A DNA stretch of 64,000 nt from an uncultured Lachnospiraceae bacterium (GCA_910579495.1 CAJTVD010000006.1:18735-82734), one strand, 5' to 3'; counted from the stretch's first letter, positions 18,301 through 27,161 are shown. A program made the numbers and translations. Notes: generated by a model not told the origin, from the letters alone.

Positions 18301-18822
18301 ATGCCAGATATGTTAGTGAAGCTGTATCATCTGCCGGAGATGGACAGGGAGCAGATGAAGAAGGAAAATTATCAAATCCGAAGGGCGATGTCCCCGGACA
18401 AGCGCCAGGTGGTGGACTGGGTGAAGGAGCATTCAGGAGTTTACGCAGCGGGAGAATGTGATGTGTGCTTTTCCCATACGCCCATCTCCTGTTTTATTGC
18501 CACCAGGGAGGAAAAAATCATTGGCTATGCCTGTTATGATGCCACAGCGCCGGACTTTTTCGGCCCTACCAGGGTCCTGGACGAGGAGCAGGGAAAGGGG
18601 ATTGGAAAGCAGCTTTTGCTTGCCAGCCTTTGGGCTATGAGGGAAGAGGGATATGGCTACGGGATCATAGGCAGCGTAGGCCCTGCGGCTTTTTATGAAA
18701 AATGTGTAGGGGCAACCATAATCCCGGATTCATCCCCGGGCATTTATAAGGATTTTCTGGGAGGCATAGAGAAACGAAAAGCCAGGGAGGAGGAGAAAGA
18801 TGAGGACGGTTCCGGGTCTTGA
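18301..18822 (+). CDS. GNAT-family N-acetyltransferase
   Basis: A 173-residue acetyltransferase. The acetyl-CoA loop is seen as VLDEEQGKGIGKQLL (R/QxxGxG/A variant) near 99-113, and the fold extends from about 25 to 150. AGGAGG lies 8 bases before the ATG. Its last 23 bases overlap the start of namZ, so it is a genuine member of the cell-wall sugar operon. The substrate could be an amino sugar such as glucosamine or de-N-acetylated muropeptide; this is inferred only from position. Confidence 0.8.
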   Translation: MPDMLVKLYHLPEMDREQMKKENYQIRRAMSPDKRQVVDWVKEHSGVYAAGECDVCFSHTPISCFIATREEKIIGYACYDATAPDFFGPTRVLDEEQGKGIGKQLLLASLWAMREEGYGYGIIGSVGPAAFYEKCVGATIIPDSSPGIYKDFLGGIEKRKAREEEKDEDGSGS

Positions 18823-19960
18823 GAGGATAATGGAGTATGGGGAAATATTCAGGGGAAAGGCTATTGGGCTGATTACCAATTTTTCAGGGATCACCAGTGA
18901 CTGGAAAATGGACAACCTTATGTTTTTCCGGGAACAGGGCTACCACATAGCCCGGATCTTTACCCCGGAACATGGTTTCAACGGCGCTGGGGCAGGAGAA
19001 GCCATTGATGAAAAGAGCCAGCAGAGGGAGGGGGAGGCTTATATTGTCTCCCTTTACGGGGAAAAGAAAAAGCCCTCCCCCAAGGACCTGCAGGGTATTG
19101 AGCTCCTGGTGTTTGATATGCAGGATGTGGGGCTGCGCTATTATACCTATCTGTATACCATGACTTATGCCATGGAAGCTGCCGGGGAGGCGGGGATTCC
19201 TTTTGTGGTGCTGGACCGCCCCAATCCTCTGGGGGGGACTGTGATAACCGGCCCAAGGATTCTTCCTTCCCTTCACAGCTTTGTGGGGGATTATGAACTT
19301 CCCATGCGCCATGGCCTGACCCTGGGGGAAGCGGCAGGTTATTATAAAGAGTATGCTGGCTTAAAGGTGGACCTGAAGGTGATCAGGATGGAGAATTATA
19401 CATCCCGGATGATGTATCCCCAGACAGGGCTTTTGTGGAACATTCCCTCCCCTGCTTTGCCTGCTTTTGAGAATGTGCTTTGTTACAGCGGCGGGTGTCT
19501 CTTTGAAGCCTGCAACATCAGTGAGGGAAGGGGAAGCATGAAGCCCTTTTTAATGTATGGTGCGCCTTTTGTGGATATGGACCTGGTCTATCACGATTTA
19601 TGGGAGCAAAGGACAGGGGATAATTACGTGTTCCGCAGAAGGGCATTTATCCCTGTGAGTGGAAAGTATGCAGGGGAAGTATGCTATGGGCTGGAATTCC
19701 ATCCCCTTTCGCCGGAGGAGGATTTTCTTCCCATGGCCTTAACGCTTATGAAAATTATCTGTGACCGTTATCCGGGACAGGTGACGTTCCGGAAGGAGAA
19801 AGAGGACCAGGACACAGTGCATTTGAAGGTTCTTTACGGTAATCACATGGCGGAGGAATATCTGGAAGGGAAAACCAGCTTAAAGGAGCTGCAAAGGAGC
19901 TGGAAAGAGGAAGGGGATGCTTTTTCCAAGTCCGTGCAGGGGCTCCGGCTTTACAGTTAA
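18800..19960 (+). CDS. namZ: DUF1343 exo-beta-N-acetylmuramidase, NamZ family
   Basis: A 386-residue DUF1343 protein. The family block FDMQDVGLRYYTYLYTM is near 110-126, with TPEHGF near 55 and SEGRGS near 236. The family was assigned as an exo-muramidase from Bacillus subtilis NamZ (YbbC), which releases MurNAc from the non-reducing end. The Bacillus enzyme is secreted, but no signal peptide is visible here, so this one probably acts in the cytoplasm on imported saccharides. GGAGGAG is five bases before the ATG, and the gene overlaps the GNAT gene. Its presence with MurQ and NagZ mirrors the Bacillus mur-nag cluster. Confidence 0.88.
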   Translation: MRTVPGLERIMEYGEIFRGKAIGLITNFSGITSDWKMDNLMFFREQGYHIARIFTPEHGFNGAGAGEAIDEKSQQREGEAYIVSLYGEKKKPSPKDLQGIELLVFDMQDVGLRYYTYLYTMTYAMEAAGEAGIPFVVLDRPNPLGGTVITGPRILPSLHSFVGDYELPMRHGLTLGEAAGYYKEYAGLKVDLKVIRMENYTSRMMYPQTGLLWNIPSPALPAFENVLCYSGGCLFEACNISEGRGSMKPFLMYGAPFVDMDLVYHDLWEQRTGDNYVFRRRAFIPVSGKYAGEVCYGLEFHPLSPEEDFLPMALTLMKIICDRYPGQVTFRKEKEDQDTVHLKVLYGNHMAEEYLEGKTSLKELQRSWKEEGDAFSKSVQGLRLYS

Positions 19961-19976
19961 AGGGGAGGATGGAAGG

Positions 19977-20885
19977 ATGGGGTTTGTATTAGGGATGGAT
20001 GGCGGCGGCACTGCCACCGGGGCAGTGATTTTACGCCAGGGGAGGGAATGTGCACGGATAGCTGCGGGAGGGATCAACTATAACAGCTACCCACCAGGGC
20101 AGATTAGGGAACATTTGCAGGAGATAGCCGCAAAGTGCCAGGAACTTGGGTTTGCCCCTTCCCACTGCACAGGGGTAGGGATCGGGGCGGCGGGGATCAG
20201 TAATCCCGGGGCAGTCCCCTTTTTGAAGCAATGTATAAAAGAATGCGGTTTTGTGTGCCCTGTGGTGGTAATGGGGGACCATGAGGCCGCCCTAAGGGGC
20301 GGGCTGATGGGGGAGCCTGGCGCCCTGCTGATTGCGGGGACCGGTTCCATATGCCTTGCCAGGAACAAGGCAGGCCGACTGTACAGGACAGGGGGATACG
20401 GGCATTTGATCGACGATGGCGGAAGCGCTTATGCCATTGGCAGGGATATTCTGCAGGCAGTGGTACAGTCTTATGACGGAAGGGGAAAAAAGACCCTGCT
20501 CACGGAAGCGGTTTTCCAGGAACTTTGCATCCATTCTGTGGAGGGACTTACAGGCTTTGTCTATGGCAGCGGTACGGGAAAAAGGGAGATCGCCGGGCTT
20601 GCGGTGCTACTGACGGAAGAGAGAATCAAAAATGACCAGGTTTCAGAGAAAATTGCAAGAAATGCCGCAGGGGAATTGGTAAAGCTCATAAGGCCCTGCC
20701 TTTCCTGGCTGGGGGAAGGTTCCTATCCCCTTCTGTTCTCCGGCAGCGTGCTTATGAAAAACAAGATGGTCAATGAATTCGTGCGGGAGCAGATGGCCAA
20801 AGAGGGGTTGCCTGGGTATGTGGCGGAGGGGAAAAAAGACCCTGCATATGGTGCGGCATCCTGGTTTCAGGATAATGCAGGGTGA
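19977..20885 (+). CDS. BadF/BadG-type ATPase kinase, MurK/NagK-like
   Basis: A 302-residue sugar kinase. GMDGGGTAT at residues 6-14 is the phosphate-1 loop and GTGSICLARN the phosphate-2 loop; IDDGGSAYAIG is another conserved block. The BadF/BadG family includes Clostridium acetobutylicum MurK, which phosphorylates both MurNAc and GlcNAc at O6, and the operon makes that function likely. The start is ATG 19977 after GGGGAGG. Its last 19 bases overlap the convergent regulator gene at 20867, so antisense transcription is possible. Confidence 0.85.
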   Translation: MGFVLGMDGGGTATGAVILRQGRECARIAAGGINYNSYPPGQIREHLQEIAAKCQELGFAPSHCTGVGIGAAGISNPGAVPFLKQCIKECGFVCPVVVMGDHEAALRGGLMGEPGALLIAGTGSICLARNKAGRLYRTGGYGHLIDDGGSAYAIGRDILQAVVQSYDGRGKKTLLTEAVFQELCIHSVEGLTGFVYGSGTGKREIAGLAVLLTEERIKNDQVSEKIARNAAGELVKLIRPCLSWLGEGSYPLLFSGSVLMKNKMVNEFVREQMAKEGLPGYVAEGKKDPAYGAASWFQDNAG

Positions 20886-21730
20886 CAGCCCCGGTAGCTT
20901 AATTCCAGCTTTTTTTCTATCCGGTCATAATCCCTGCCAGCTACTGCCATAAATAAGATATCGGATATGTAAAGCTGGGCAATGCGGGAGCTGGTTGCGC
21001 CGCTTCTTTTCAGGATCTCGGTGGAGTCCGTATAGAGTACATAATCTGTCAGCTTGGACAGGGGGTTGTTGGCATTGTGCCGGGTAACGGCTACCGTGGG
21101 GGTACCGGACATTTTCAGGATCTCCCCTAAGCGGAGGATCTCCTTTGTTTCCCCCGAATTGGAAAAAAGTATGGCAATATCCCTGGGGGAAGTGATCGCG
21201 GCATAGGCATAGCATACATGGGCATCGTTGCTGAAAAAAACATGGTAGCCCAGGCGGAGAAATTTAGAATACAGATCTTCCGCTACAAGCCCGGAGGCAC
21301 CGATACCAAAACAGCCGATGGTGTTGGCGTCAATGATCATTGGGATAATGCTTTCAAGGGCTCCTTCGTCCAGCAACTTCCTGGTGGATTCAATGGCCTG
21401 GATGCTGTTGGCGCTTACATGGTCTGCGGTAACGGAGATGGAGTCGCACTGGCGGATGTCAAGGAAGGGGGTCTTGGGGGAATCCTCATCCCCCTTTTCC
21501 TGGCTGATTTCCAGGAAAAGGGCGTTTTTCAGCCCTTTCATGCCGTCATAGCCGATACTTTTGCAGAACCGTACCCATGCCCCCTGGCTGGTTTGGGACA
21601 TCTGGGCAAGGGACGCCAGGGGATACTGGAAAATATGGTCCGGATGGGCCAGAAAATAACTGGCAGCGATCTGTTCTGATTTGCTTAAGGCTGAATACAT
21701 GTAGCGTACATGGTTTTCGATATTTGTCAT
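20867..21730 (-). CDS. MurR/RpiR-family transcriptional regulator
   Basis: A 287-residue regulator: N-terminal helix-turn-helix domain (about 1-77, with LASLAQMSQTSQGAWVRFCKSIGY as recognition region), linker, and a SIS sugar-phosphate-binding domain (GCFGIGASGLVAEDLYSK onward). RpiR-type MurR represses MurNAc genes until MurNAc-6-phosphate binds. I start at ATG 21730; AGGAGG is 14 bases away, so an ATG ten codons earlier (21760) remains possible although it has no clear ribosome site. It is convergent with, and overlaps, the last gene of the operon it probably controls. Confidence 0.88.
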   Translation of the reverse strand: MTNIENHVRYMYSALSKSEQIAASYFLAHPDHIFQYPLASLAQMSQTSQGAWVRFCKSIGYDGMKGLKNALFLEISQEKGDEDSPKTPFLDIRQCDSISVTADHVSANSIQAIESTRKLLDEGALESIIPMIIDANTIGCFGIGASGLVAEDLYSKFLRLGYHVFFSNDAHVCYAYAAITSPRDIAILFSNSGETKEILRLGEILKMSGTPTVAVTRHNANNPLSKLTDYVLYTDSTEILKRSGATSSRIAQLYISDILFMAVAGRDYDRIEKKLELSYRGCHPALS

Positions 21731-21844
21731 AGCAGGCGTTGGTTCCTCCTGTGATACCATTTGTATTTAAAAAATGATCCTACGGTAAAAAAGCCCTGGT
21801 TCCTGTAGTCTGGAACTGGGGCGCAAATATTTCTGTCAATTTAT

Positions 21845-21873
21845 ATTCTAGGTTATGATAAGTTATCTGTCAA
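21845..21873 (-). promoter_or_regulatory. Promoter of the MurR/RpiR gene
   Basis: On the minus strand TTGACA (21868-21873), 17 bp and TAGAAT (21845-21850). A palindrome GATAA-G-TTATC (21857-21867) fills the spacer and is a reasonable autoregulatory operator. The remaining bases to 22005 hold only a short GGGCA-C-TGCCC palindrome. Confidence 0.6.
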
Positions 21874-22019
21874 TATGTTATCAGGCTTAATTTTGTAGAA
21901 ACATTGCTTTCGGGCACTGCCCGCGCCTTAAATGATTACTTACGGGGACAGCGCTGCCCGCCGCCCTTATTGTAATTTACCGGAAGGCAGGTTACAATAA
22001 ATTGCAGGAGGCGATTGAT

Positions 22020-23162
22020 ATGGAGAATATGAAGAAGTTTACCATAATGATGAGGGATACGGAAGTTATGAAGGTGGATCTTGGGGCGATGCAGTATGAG
22101 GTTGTCCAGGAGCAATTCCTTCCCTACCCTATCAGGGGGAAACTGGGCGTGATGCCAGAGCTTGGGGGGACGGTGTCGGTTGCCGAGATGACACAGTGGA
22201 TGGTCTTGGCCAGGAAAAATGAGGAAGCTGTCGTCAGTTGGCTGGCCAACCGGGTATTGCCCCTAAGCCGGGCGAATGCCAAATGGATATATAACCTCTG
22301 CCATTTTGAGCAGGTGGGAACGGACGAGCAGAAGGTGAAGATAGCCCTTGCCTGCAGGGCGGTGTCGGTGCTGGATCCGTACTGGCTGAAATTTGAGGAG
22401 GATGGGGAGCTATCCTGGCGCCAGGTAAATGTCAGGGAAAACCCTTTGAATGAGATTTTGGCCCAGGTGGCCCTGCATGGAAAATCCCTTACATTACAGG
22501 GGTCTTTGGTCACTCCGGAGCTGACCACAAACGGGGCTTATGCCAAGGCTTGGAGGAGGCATGGGGATTCCCTATTATGGCTTTATAAACTGGGCGCAAA
22601 CGGAAATACGGAATCCCGGATAGAAGTCATGTGCTCCGGCCTGTTGGATAAGATGAACGTGGAACATGTCCATTATGAAGCCGGTGAGGATGAAGGGAAG
22701 TATGTCTGCATGTGCCCCTGCATGACCACAGAGCGTAAAGCCATCCTGACGGGGATGGAATTTATTTCTTATTGCCATGTGAATGGGATCGACCCAGACC
22801 AGAGGATGTTTGAGATCGATGGGGAGAGCATTTATAAAATGTGGATCGTGGATTTCCTTATCAGCAACAGGGACAGGCATGGGCAGAACTGGGGATTTTT
22901 TTATGATACAGAGACCATGGGGATCTTGGGGTGCCATCCGCTGTTTGACCATAACAACGCTTTTGATATTGATTTTATGATGGATATGGATGCGCCCTAT
23001 CAATTCGGCGGCATGACCATAAAGCAGGCTGCGCAGAAGGCCATGGGCCAGGTGGACTTTCATTTTACGGAACCGATAACAAGAGAGGACTTTATCACTG
23101 AGAGGCAATACAAAAGTTTCCAGGCCAGGGTCAGGTGCCTGGGATTAAAAATGGAGGGGTAG
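22020..23162 (+). CDS. HipA-like protein kinase domain protein
   Basis: A 380-residue protein of the HipA/CtkA kinase fold. The C-terminal half holds the catalytic block NRDRHGQNWG at 283-292 and the metal-binding DHNNAFD at 310-316; GAYAKAWRR at 173-181 resembles the glycine-rich loop region and Lys190 (LWLYKLG) may be the ATP-anchoring lysine. The first 150 residues are not recognised. No HipB-like partner is adjacent. AGGAGG lies eight bases before the ATG. Function as a toxin or as a regulatory kinase cannot be decided; similar orphan genes are frequent in Lachnospiraceae, from general knowledge. Confidence 0.65.
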   Translation: MENMKKFTIMMRDTEVMKVDLGAMQYEVVQEQFLPYPIRGKLGVMPELGGTVSVAEMTQWMVLARKNEEAVVSWLANRVLPLSRANAKWIYNLCHFEQVGTDEQKVKIALACRAVSVLDPYWLKFEEDGELSWRQVNVRENPLNEILAQVALHGKSLTLQGSLVTPELTTNGAYAKAWRRHGDSLLWLYKLGANGNTESRIEVMCSGLLDKMNVEHVHYEAGEDEGKYVCMCPCMTTERKAILTGMEFISYCHVNGIDPDQRMFEIDGESIYKMWIVDFLISNRDRHGQNWGFFYDTETMGILGCHPLFDHNNAFDIDFMMDMDAPYQFGGMTIKQAAQKAMGQVDFHFTEPITREDFITERQYKSFQARVRCLGLKMEG

Positions 23163-23194
23163 CTGGGGACATTTCCCCTGTATAGAAAAACCGG

Positions 23195-24508
23195 TCATTG
23201 GGGGAGGGTGACTGTAAACAGGGAACCGCCAGTTTCAGAATCTTTCACAGAGATACTGCCCTGGTGGGTAGCAACGATCTCCCAGGCAATGGATAGGCCC
23301 AGGCCAAAGTGCCCTTTGGCGGTACGGGATCTCTCCGCCCGGTAAAAGCGGTCGAAGATCTTTTTCTTATCTTCGTTGGAAATGCCAATACCGTTATCCT
23401 TGACGGAAATGGAAAAGTTTCCTTTTTCAAGGGAAGTTTTTTGGTAGGAAAGGGACAGGTTTATTTTTCCCCCTTCACGGGTATAGCTGATGGCGTTGTG
23501 GAGAAGTATGGAGACCACCTGCTGGATACGGCCAGGGTCGCAGGAACATGGGGGCAGGATATTTTCCGGCAGGCCAATGGAAAGGGAAAGGGATTTTTCC
23601 CTGGCCATAGACTCAAAGGATTCACAGGTATTCATCAGCAGGGTGTCCAGCTCCACGGGCTCTTTGCTGATGGGGAAACGGTGGTTGTCCGAGCCGGAGA
23701 GCAGCAGCATATCGTTGACCAGGGAGGACATGCGCAGGCTTTCCTGCTTGATGATTTTCAGGAACTTGCCCTGCCCTTGCCCGCCCTGGCAGCATTCAAC
23801 GCAGGAAAGGATGACAGCCAGGGGAGTGCGCAATTCATGGGAGGCGGCTGCCACAAACTGTACCTGTTTTTGCTGGTTTTCCAGGATCGGCCTTAAGAGC
23901 CTCCCGGTGAAAGCCCAGGAGAAAAGGGACAGCACTGCCACAGCCCCCAGGTCAATCAACAGGAAACGGATACGCTGGTGGAAGATCTGCTCTTTCAGGG
24001 GCCTTAGAGAGGAGAGGATGATCACCTGCAGCAGGGAGGAATTTTTTTCGATGTGGATCACGGAACTGTAAAAGCCTTCCCCTGTGGAGGGGGAGGTGAA
24101 TGGGAACTCTGTATGGTAGGAGACATAGGGGGAGACTTTTCTTCCATCCGCTGTTCCGCTGGCCGTGATCTTGCTTCCATAAGCCGCCAGGCTTTCTTCC
24201 AGAAGCTTTTTCCTGGAAGAGTCCGTCTCCTGGGAGACCTGGTTGTATAGGAAGGAAATCCCGTTATCCAGCACGAAAAAGGTATAGTTACCCTGGGCCT
24301 CCATTTTGGAAAGCCATTCCATGGAGATCACGGACTGCTGTTCCAGATTGGCGGTGATGGTGTTCATATGGTTTTGAAAGGAATGGAAGTGGTTTCCATA
24401 CAGCCCTGTTTCAGATACATACAGATAACAAAGGGACATAACGATCATAATTACCGCAGTGATGCCGGAGCATAATACGGTAAGGCGCAGATGCACTTTT
24501 TGGTACAT
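23195..24508 (-). CDS. Sensor histidine kinase
   Basis: A 437-residue kinase with a membrane helix at about 10-32, an extracytoplasmic sensor of about 130 residues, a second helix near 183-200, and a HisKA-HATPase core. The phospho-acceptor His is in AAASHELRTPLAV, the N-box HNAISYT and G1 DNGIGISNED follow. It lies 48 bp after its response regulator (24557-25240). The signal is unknown. Confidence 0.92.
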   Translation of the reverse strand: MYQKVHLRLTVLCSGITAVIMIVMSLCYLYVSETGLYGNHFHSFQNHMNTITANLEQQSVISMEWLSKMEAQGNYTFFVLDNGISFLYNQVSQETDSSRKKLLEESLAAYGSKITASGTADGRKVSPYVSYHTEFPFTSPSTGEGFYSSVIHIEKNSSLLQVIILSSLRPLKEQIFHQRIRFLLIDLGAVAVLSLFSWAFTGRLLRPILENQQKQVQFVAAASHELRTPLAVILSCVECCQGGQGQGKFLKIIKQESLRMSSLVNDMLLLSGSDNHRFPISKEPVELDTLLMNTCESFESMAREKSLSLSIGLPENILPPCSCDPGRIQQVVSILLHNAISYTREGGKINLSLSYQKTSLEKGNFSISVKDNGIGISNEDKKKIFDRFYRAERSRTAKGHFGLGLSIAWEIVATHQGSISVKDSETGGSLFTVTLPQ

Positions 24509-24556
24509 GGTTCATTCTCCTGGCAGTCAGAATCCGTTAGCGTTGGCGGCGCCTGG

Positions 24557-25240
24557 CTATGGGGTGTGTTTATCTTCCAGGCAATAGCCGATGCCCCGGA
24601 TGGTTTTGATATTCAGGTGGCTGCCAACACCTTTTAAGCGCCTTCTGAGAAAATGGATATAGTTATCCAGGTTGCCGTCCTCCACATCACTGTCCGGCCC
24701 CCATACTTTCAGGAGAAGGAGGTTCCTGGACAGGGTCTGGTTTTTCCTGCGCAGGAAGGTTTCCAGAAGGGCGGCTTCCCGTTTGGACAGGGTGCAGCTC
24801 CCCTCAGGCCCTGTAAGGCGGCATTCGCGGGTGTGCCATTTGATATCTGCTACTGGCAGGATATCATCGTTGTTCATGCCCGAGGGACGCCTGGTGATAC
24901 AGCGGATCCTGGCAAGCAGTTCTTCAATGGCAAAGGGCTTGACCAGATAATCGTCGGCTCCTGCATCAAGGCCTGTTACCCTATCTGATATGGCCCCAAG
25001 GGCTGTAAGCAAAATAATGGGGGTGGTAATCCCCTTTTTGCGCAATGAGGAAACCACCTGGGAGCCTTCCATTCCGGGAAGCATCCGGTCCAGTAGAATG
25101 ATATCGTAGATATTCTGTTCCCCATAAAAGCAGGCTTCTTCACCATCAAAACAGGGATCGACGGTAAAGCCTTCCAACTCCAGTTGGATGGTAAGGGTCT
25201 GGTTAAGCTGTTCATCATCTTCTGCAAGTAATATTCTCAT
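24557..25240 (-). CDS. OmpR-family response regulator
   Basis: A 227-residue receiver-winged-helix regulator. The ATG at 25240 follows AAGGATG by six bases; the seven-codon longer frame lacks a ribosome site. Acidic pairs EDDE, phospho-acceptor Asp in IILLDRMLPG and Lys in LVKPF are present, and the C-terminal domain ends with KTIRGIGYCLE. It is the partner of the kinase at 23195-24508. A TATAAT lies at 25260-25265 on the minus strand with a palindrome ATTCAT-N6-ATGAAT (25266-25283) in its spacer and no good -35, fitting an activator-dependent or autoregulated promoter. Confidence 0.92.
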   Translation of the reverse strand: MRILLAEDDEQLNQTLTIQLELEGFTVDPCFDGEEACFYGEQNIYDIILLDRMLPGMEGSQVVSSLRKKGITTPIILLTALGAISDRVTGLDAGADDYLVKPFAIEELLARIRCITRRPSGMNNDDILPVADIKWHTRECRLTGPEGSCTLSKREAALLETFLRRKNQTLSRNLLLLKVWGPDSDVEDGNLDNYIHFLRRRLKGVGSHLNIKTIRGIGYCLEDKHTP

Positions 25241-25367
25241 AGTCTCATCCTTTTTTAGCATTATAATTCATTGTAACATGAATTTCTAAAAAAATCCTCC
25301 CATATGTTGTGATAAATTATTTATAATTGGATATTTTTTGCAATAGGAAAAATCAGGTAGGGCATGA

Positions 25368-25422
25368 TTGACATAAAACTCTTTTTATGCTAATCTGTAC
25401 TTGCCGTACAATAACGGTAAGT
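25368..25422 (+). promoter_or_regulatory. Promoter and operator of the GntR regulator
   Basis: TTGACA (25368-25373), 17 bp, TAATCT (25391-25396). An inverted repeat ACTTGCCGT-ACAATA-ACGGTAAGT (25399-25422, one G-U mismatch) covers the predicted start site and would block transcription when bound, as expected for autorepression by a GntR protein. The 150-nt leader up to 25570 shows no other signal. Confidence 0.6.
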
Positions 25423-25570
25423 CACATGCCGATGGAAGGAATACAAATTAAGGGCGGCACACTTGGATTTTGTATTAATTATGCCCATGATAAATCAGCA
25501 GCCAGCCTATGGATATGGTATTATCAGCAAATTAGAAAGGCAGAAACCGCTGGGGAAAGGGACGCAAATA

Positions 25571-25948
25571 ATGAATATTGTTATATCCAACCAATTTGGA
25601 ATACCGATTTATGAGCAAATCAAAGAACAAATCAAAACATCAATTTTGACAGGTGAATTACCTGAAAACGCGCCACTTCCTTCCCTTCGCCAGCTTGCCC
25701 GTGATTTGCAGGTAAGTTTGGTAACTACTACCAGGGCATACAGTGAATTAGAGCTGGAAGGGTTCGTCCAGACAATGCCCGGAAAAGGTGTGTATGTAAA
25801 GAAAATCAATGAAGCTTTGGTCCGTGATAAATATTTGAAGGAGGCTGAAGCCGCCTTAACTGCTGCTGCCCAGCGGGGAAAGCTGGCTGGCTTATCAGTA
25901 AGCGACCTGCATGGAATGCTGGATACGATTGAGAGGGCAATAAAATGA
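25571..25948 (+). CDS. Small GntR-family regulator, YtrA type
   Basis: A 125-residue protein: winged-helix GntR domain (about 8-75, PLPSLRQLARDLQVSLVTTTRAYSELE) followed by the short two-helix dimerisation tail of the YtrA branch. The ATG at 25571 follows GGGAAAGGGA. YtrA regulators normally head an operon with ABC transporter genes, but here a terminator follows at once and the next genes face the other way, so it is an orphan. An operator-like inverted repeat at its promoter suggests autorepression. Confidence 0.88.
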   Translation: MNIVISNQFGIPIYEQIKEQIKTSILTGELPENAPLPSLRQLARDLQVSLVTTTRAYSELELEGFVQTMPGKGVYVKKINEALVRDKYLKEAEAALTAAAQRGKLAGLSVSDLHGMLDTIERAIK

Positions 25949-25979
25949 ACAATGCGATTTGCTGATGTGGTTGTTCTGG

Positions 25980-26013
25980 CGGCGGTTTTGAGGAATCAAA
26001 GCCGCCGTTTTTT
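25980..26013 (+). terminator. Rho-independent terminator after the GntR gene
   Basis: CGGCGGTTTTGA and TCAAAGCCGCCG form a 12-bp stem (one G-U) around GGAA, followed by TTTTTT. It sits between convergent genes and may serve the flagellin-modification operon too, whose last stop is at 26013. Confidence 0.8.
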
Positions 26014-27161
26014 CAAATGGGACGGCTGAATATCTGCGCCAGGCGGCTGGGATAGGTAAAGCGCTCCCGTACCTTTTGGTACCCATTTCGGGCGATTTTC
26101 TCACGCAGGCCATCCCTTTTCAGGTAAAAATCCATTTTTTCCAGGGCATCTTCAATACTTTCATATAAAATGGCATCTTTGCCGTCTTCAAATAATTCTG
26201 CAAGTTCCGGCTGGTAATTGGACAGCAGTGCACCTCGGCATCCCATAATATCCAAGGCCCGTAAAGGGATCCCTGTGTGTATATCTTTTAATGTAATATT
26301 CAGGTTAAGTTTACTGTGGCGGAATACGAAAGGCATTTGCTGGTAATATTTCAGCGGCCCATAATTGGCAGGCATTCCTTCCGGCAGTGGTTTGGGATAA
26401 GTAAACAGCCGTGTGTCAAAGCGCCTGTTAGCCTGCCTTAAAAGTTCGGTACGTTCTTTGTGGGTGATTTCTCTTGCAAGGGCATGGGAAAGCCCCTGCT
26501 TAGTAAGGGCCGTTGTCCTTTGGCCTAATTTCTGGTAAGAATGGTTCAGGCTTTCTAAAACCTTATCAGAAATCAGGCTTTCTATAAAATAGTATCCATA
26601 CACAAGCATTTGTGCCTGGAGGAGCCCTTCTAAATACCCTTTGTCATAGTCCCTGGCAGGGGAGAGCAGGGTTTCCAGGGGGGAATCATATAACTGCCCG
26701 ACAAAAGAAATCCCGCAGCAGTAATCCTGGGTGGGGACAGGGTGCTTAAGCAGCCCATCCAGCCTGCCAACATTCACTGCCAAAGGGAGATGGTGCACAT
26801 TCTGGAAGCCTTTGCCCTGGTAAGCAATTGCCTCTGACCGGTCAAATAAATAAATTTGGTTCATCTCATAAGGGAAATAATCCTGAAGCCTTTCATCCAG
26901 AGGGCTGTCATATGACCATGAGATATATTTTATATGGCATCGCTGGCACACCCTGGCAGCCAGCGGGAAAAAATTAATGCTGAACATCAGGTCATAGGCA
27001 GTTTCTGTTAAACACTGCTCCAGGCGTTCCTCAAAAAAGAGATCCTCATAGCGGTCTTTAAAATGATAATAAATCGTCTGGCAGGAATGTCCCATATCCC
27101 TGAGGGCGACAAGAATATCCCAATATATATATGAACCCGAATCAAAAAGTAATATTTTCAT
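26013..27161 (-). CDS. CgeB-like glycosyltransferase, last gene of flagellin island
   Basis: A 382-residue protein of the CgeB/DUF3880 type: an N-terminal Rossmann-like domain beginning MKILLFDSGSYIYWDI and a C-terminal glycosyltransferase half with ISFVGQLYDSP, LNLNITLKDIHTGIPLRALDIMGCRGALLSNYQPEL, the block seen in this family. ATG 27161 is used with AAAGGGG 10 bases before it; a GTG three codons upstream is weaker. It overlaps the end of the GT2-like gene by 20 bp. Together the two genes match the two halves of the single protein at 30332-32209. Probably transfers a sugar onto flagellin in the cytoplasm; the sugar is unknown. Confidence 0.75.
   Translation of the reverse strand: MKILLFDSGSYIYWDILVALRDMGHSCQTIYYHFKDRYEDLFFEERLEQCLTETAYDLMFSINFFPLAARVCQRCHIKYISWSYDSPLDERLQDYFPYEMNQIYLFDRSEAIAYQGKGFQNVHHLPLAVNVGRLDGLLKHPVPTQDYCCGISFVGQLYDSPLETLLSPARDYDKGYLEGLLQAQMLVYGYYFIESLISDKVLESLNHSYQKLGQRTTALTKQGLSHALAREITHKERTELLRQANRRFDTRLFTYPKPLPEGMPANYGPLKYYQQMPFVFRHSKLNLNITLKDIHTGIPLRALDIMGCRGALLSNYQPELAELFEDGKDAILYESIEDALEKMDFYLKRDGLREKIARNGYQKVRERFTYPSRLAQIFSRPI

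Noticed and set aside
25463..25570. In-frame extension of the GntR regulator resembling a PadR start (AYGYGIISKLE)
   Set aside because: The family begins at MNIVIS, a good ribosome site stands before 25571, and the match is short enough to be chance.
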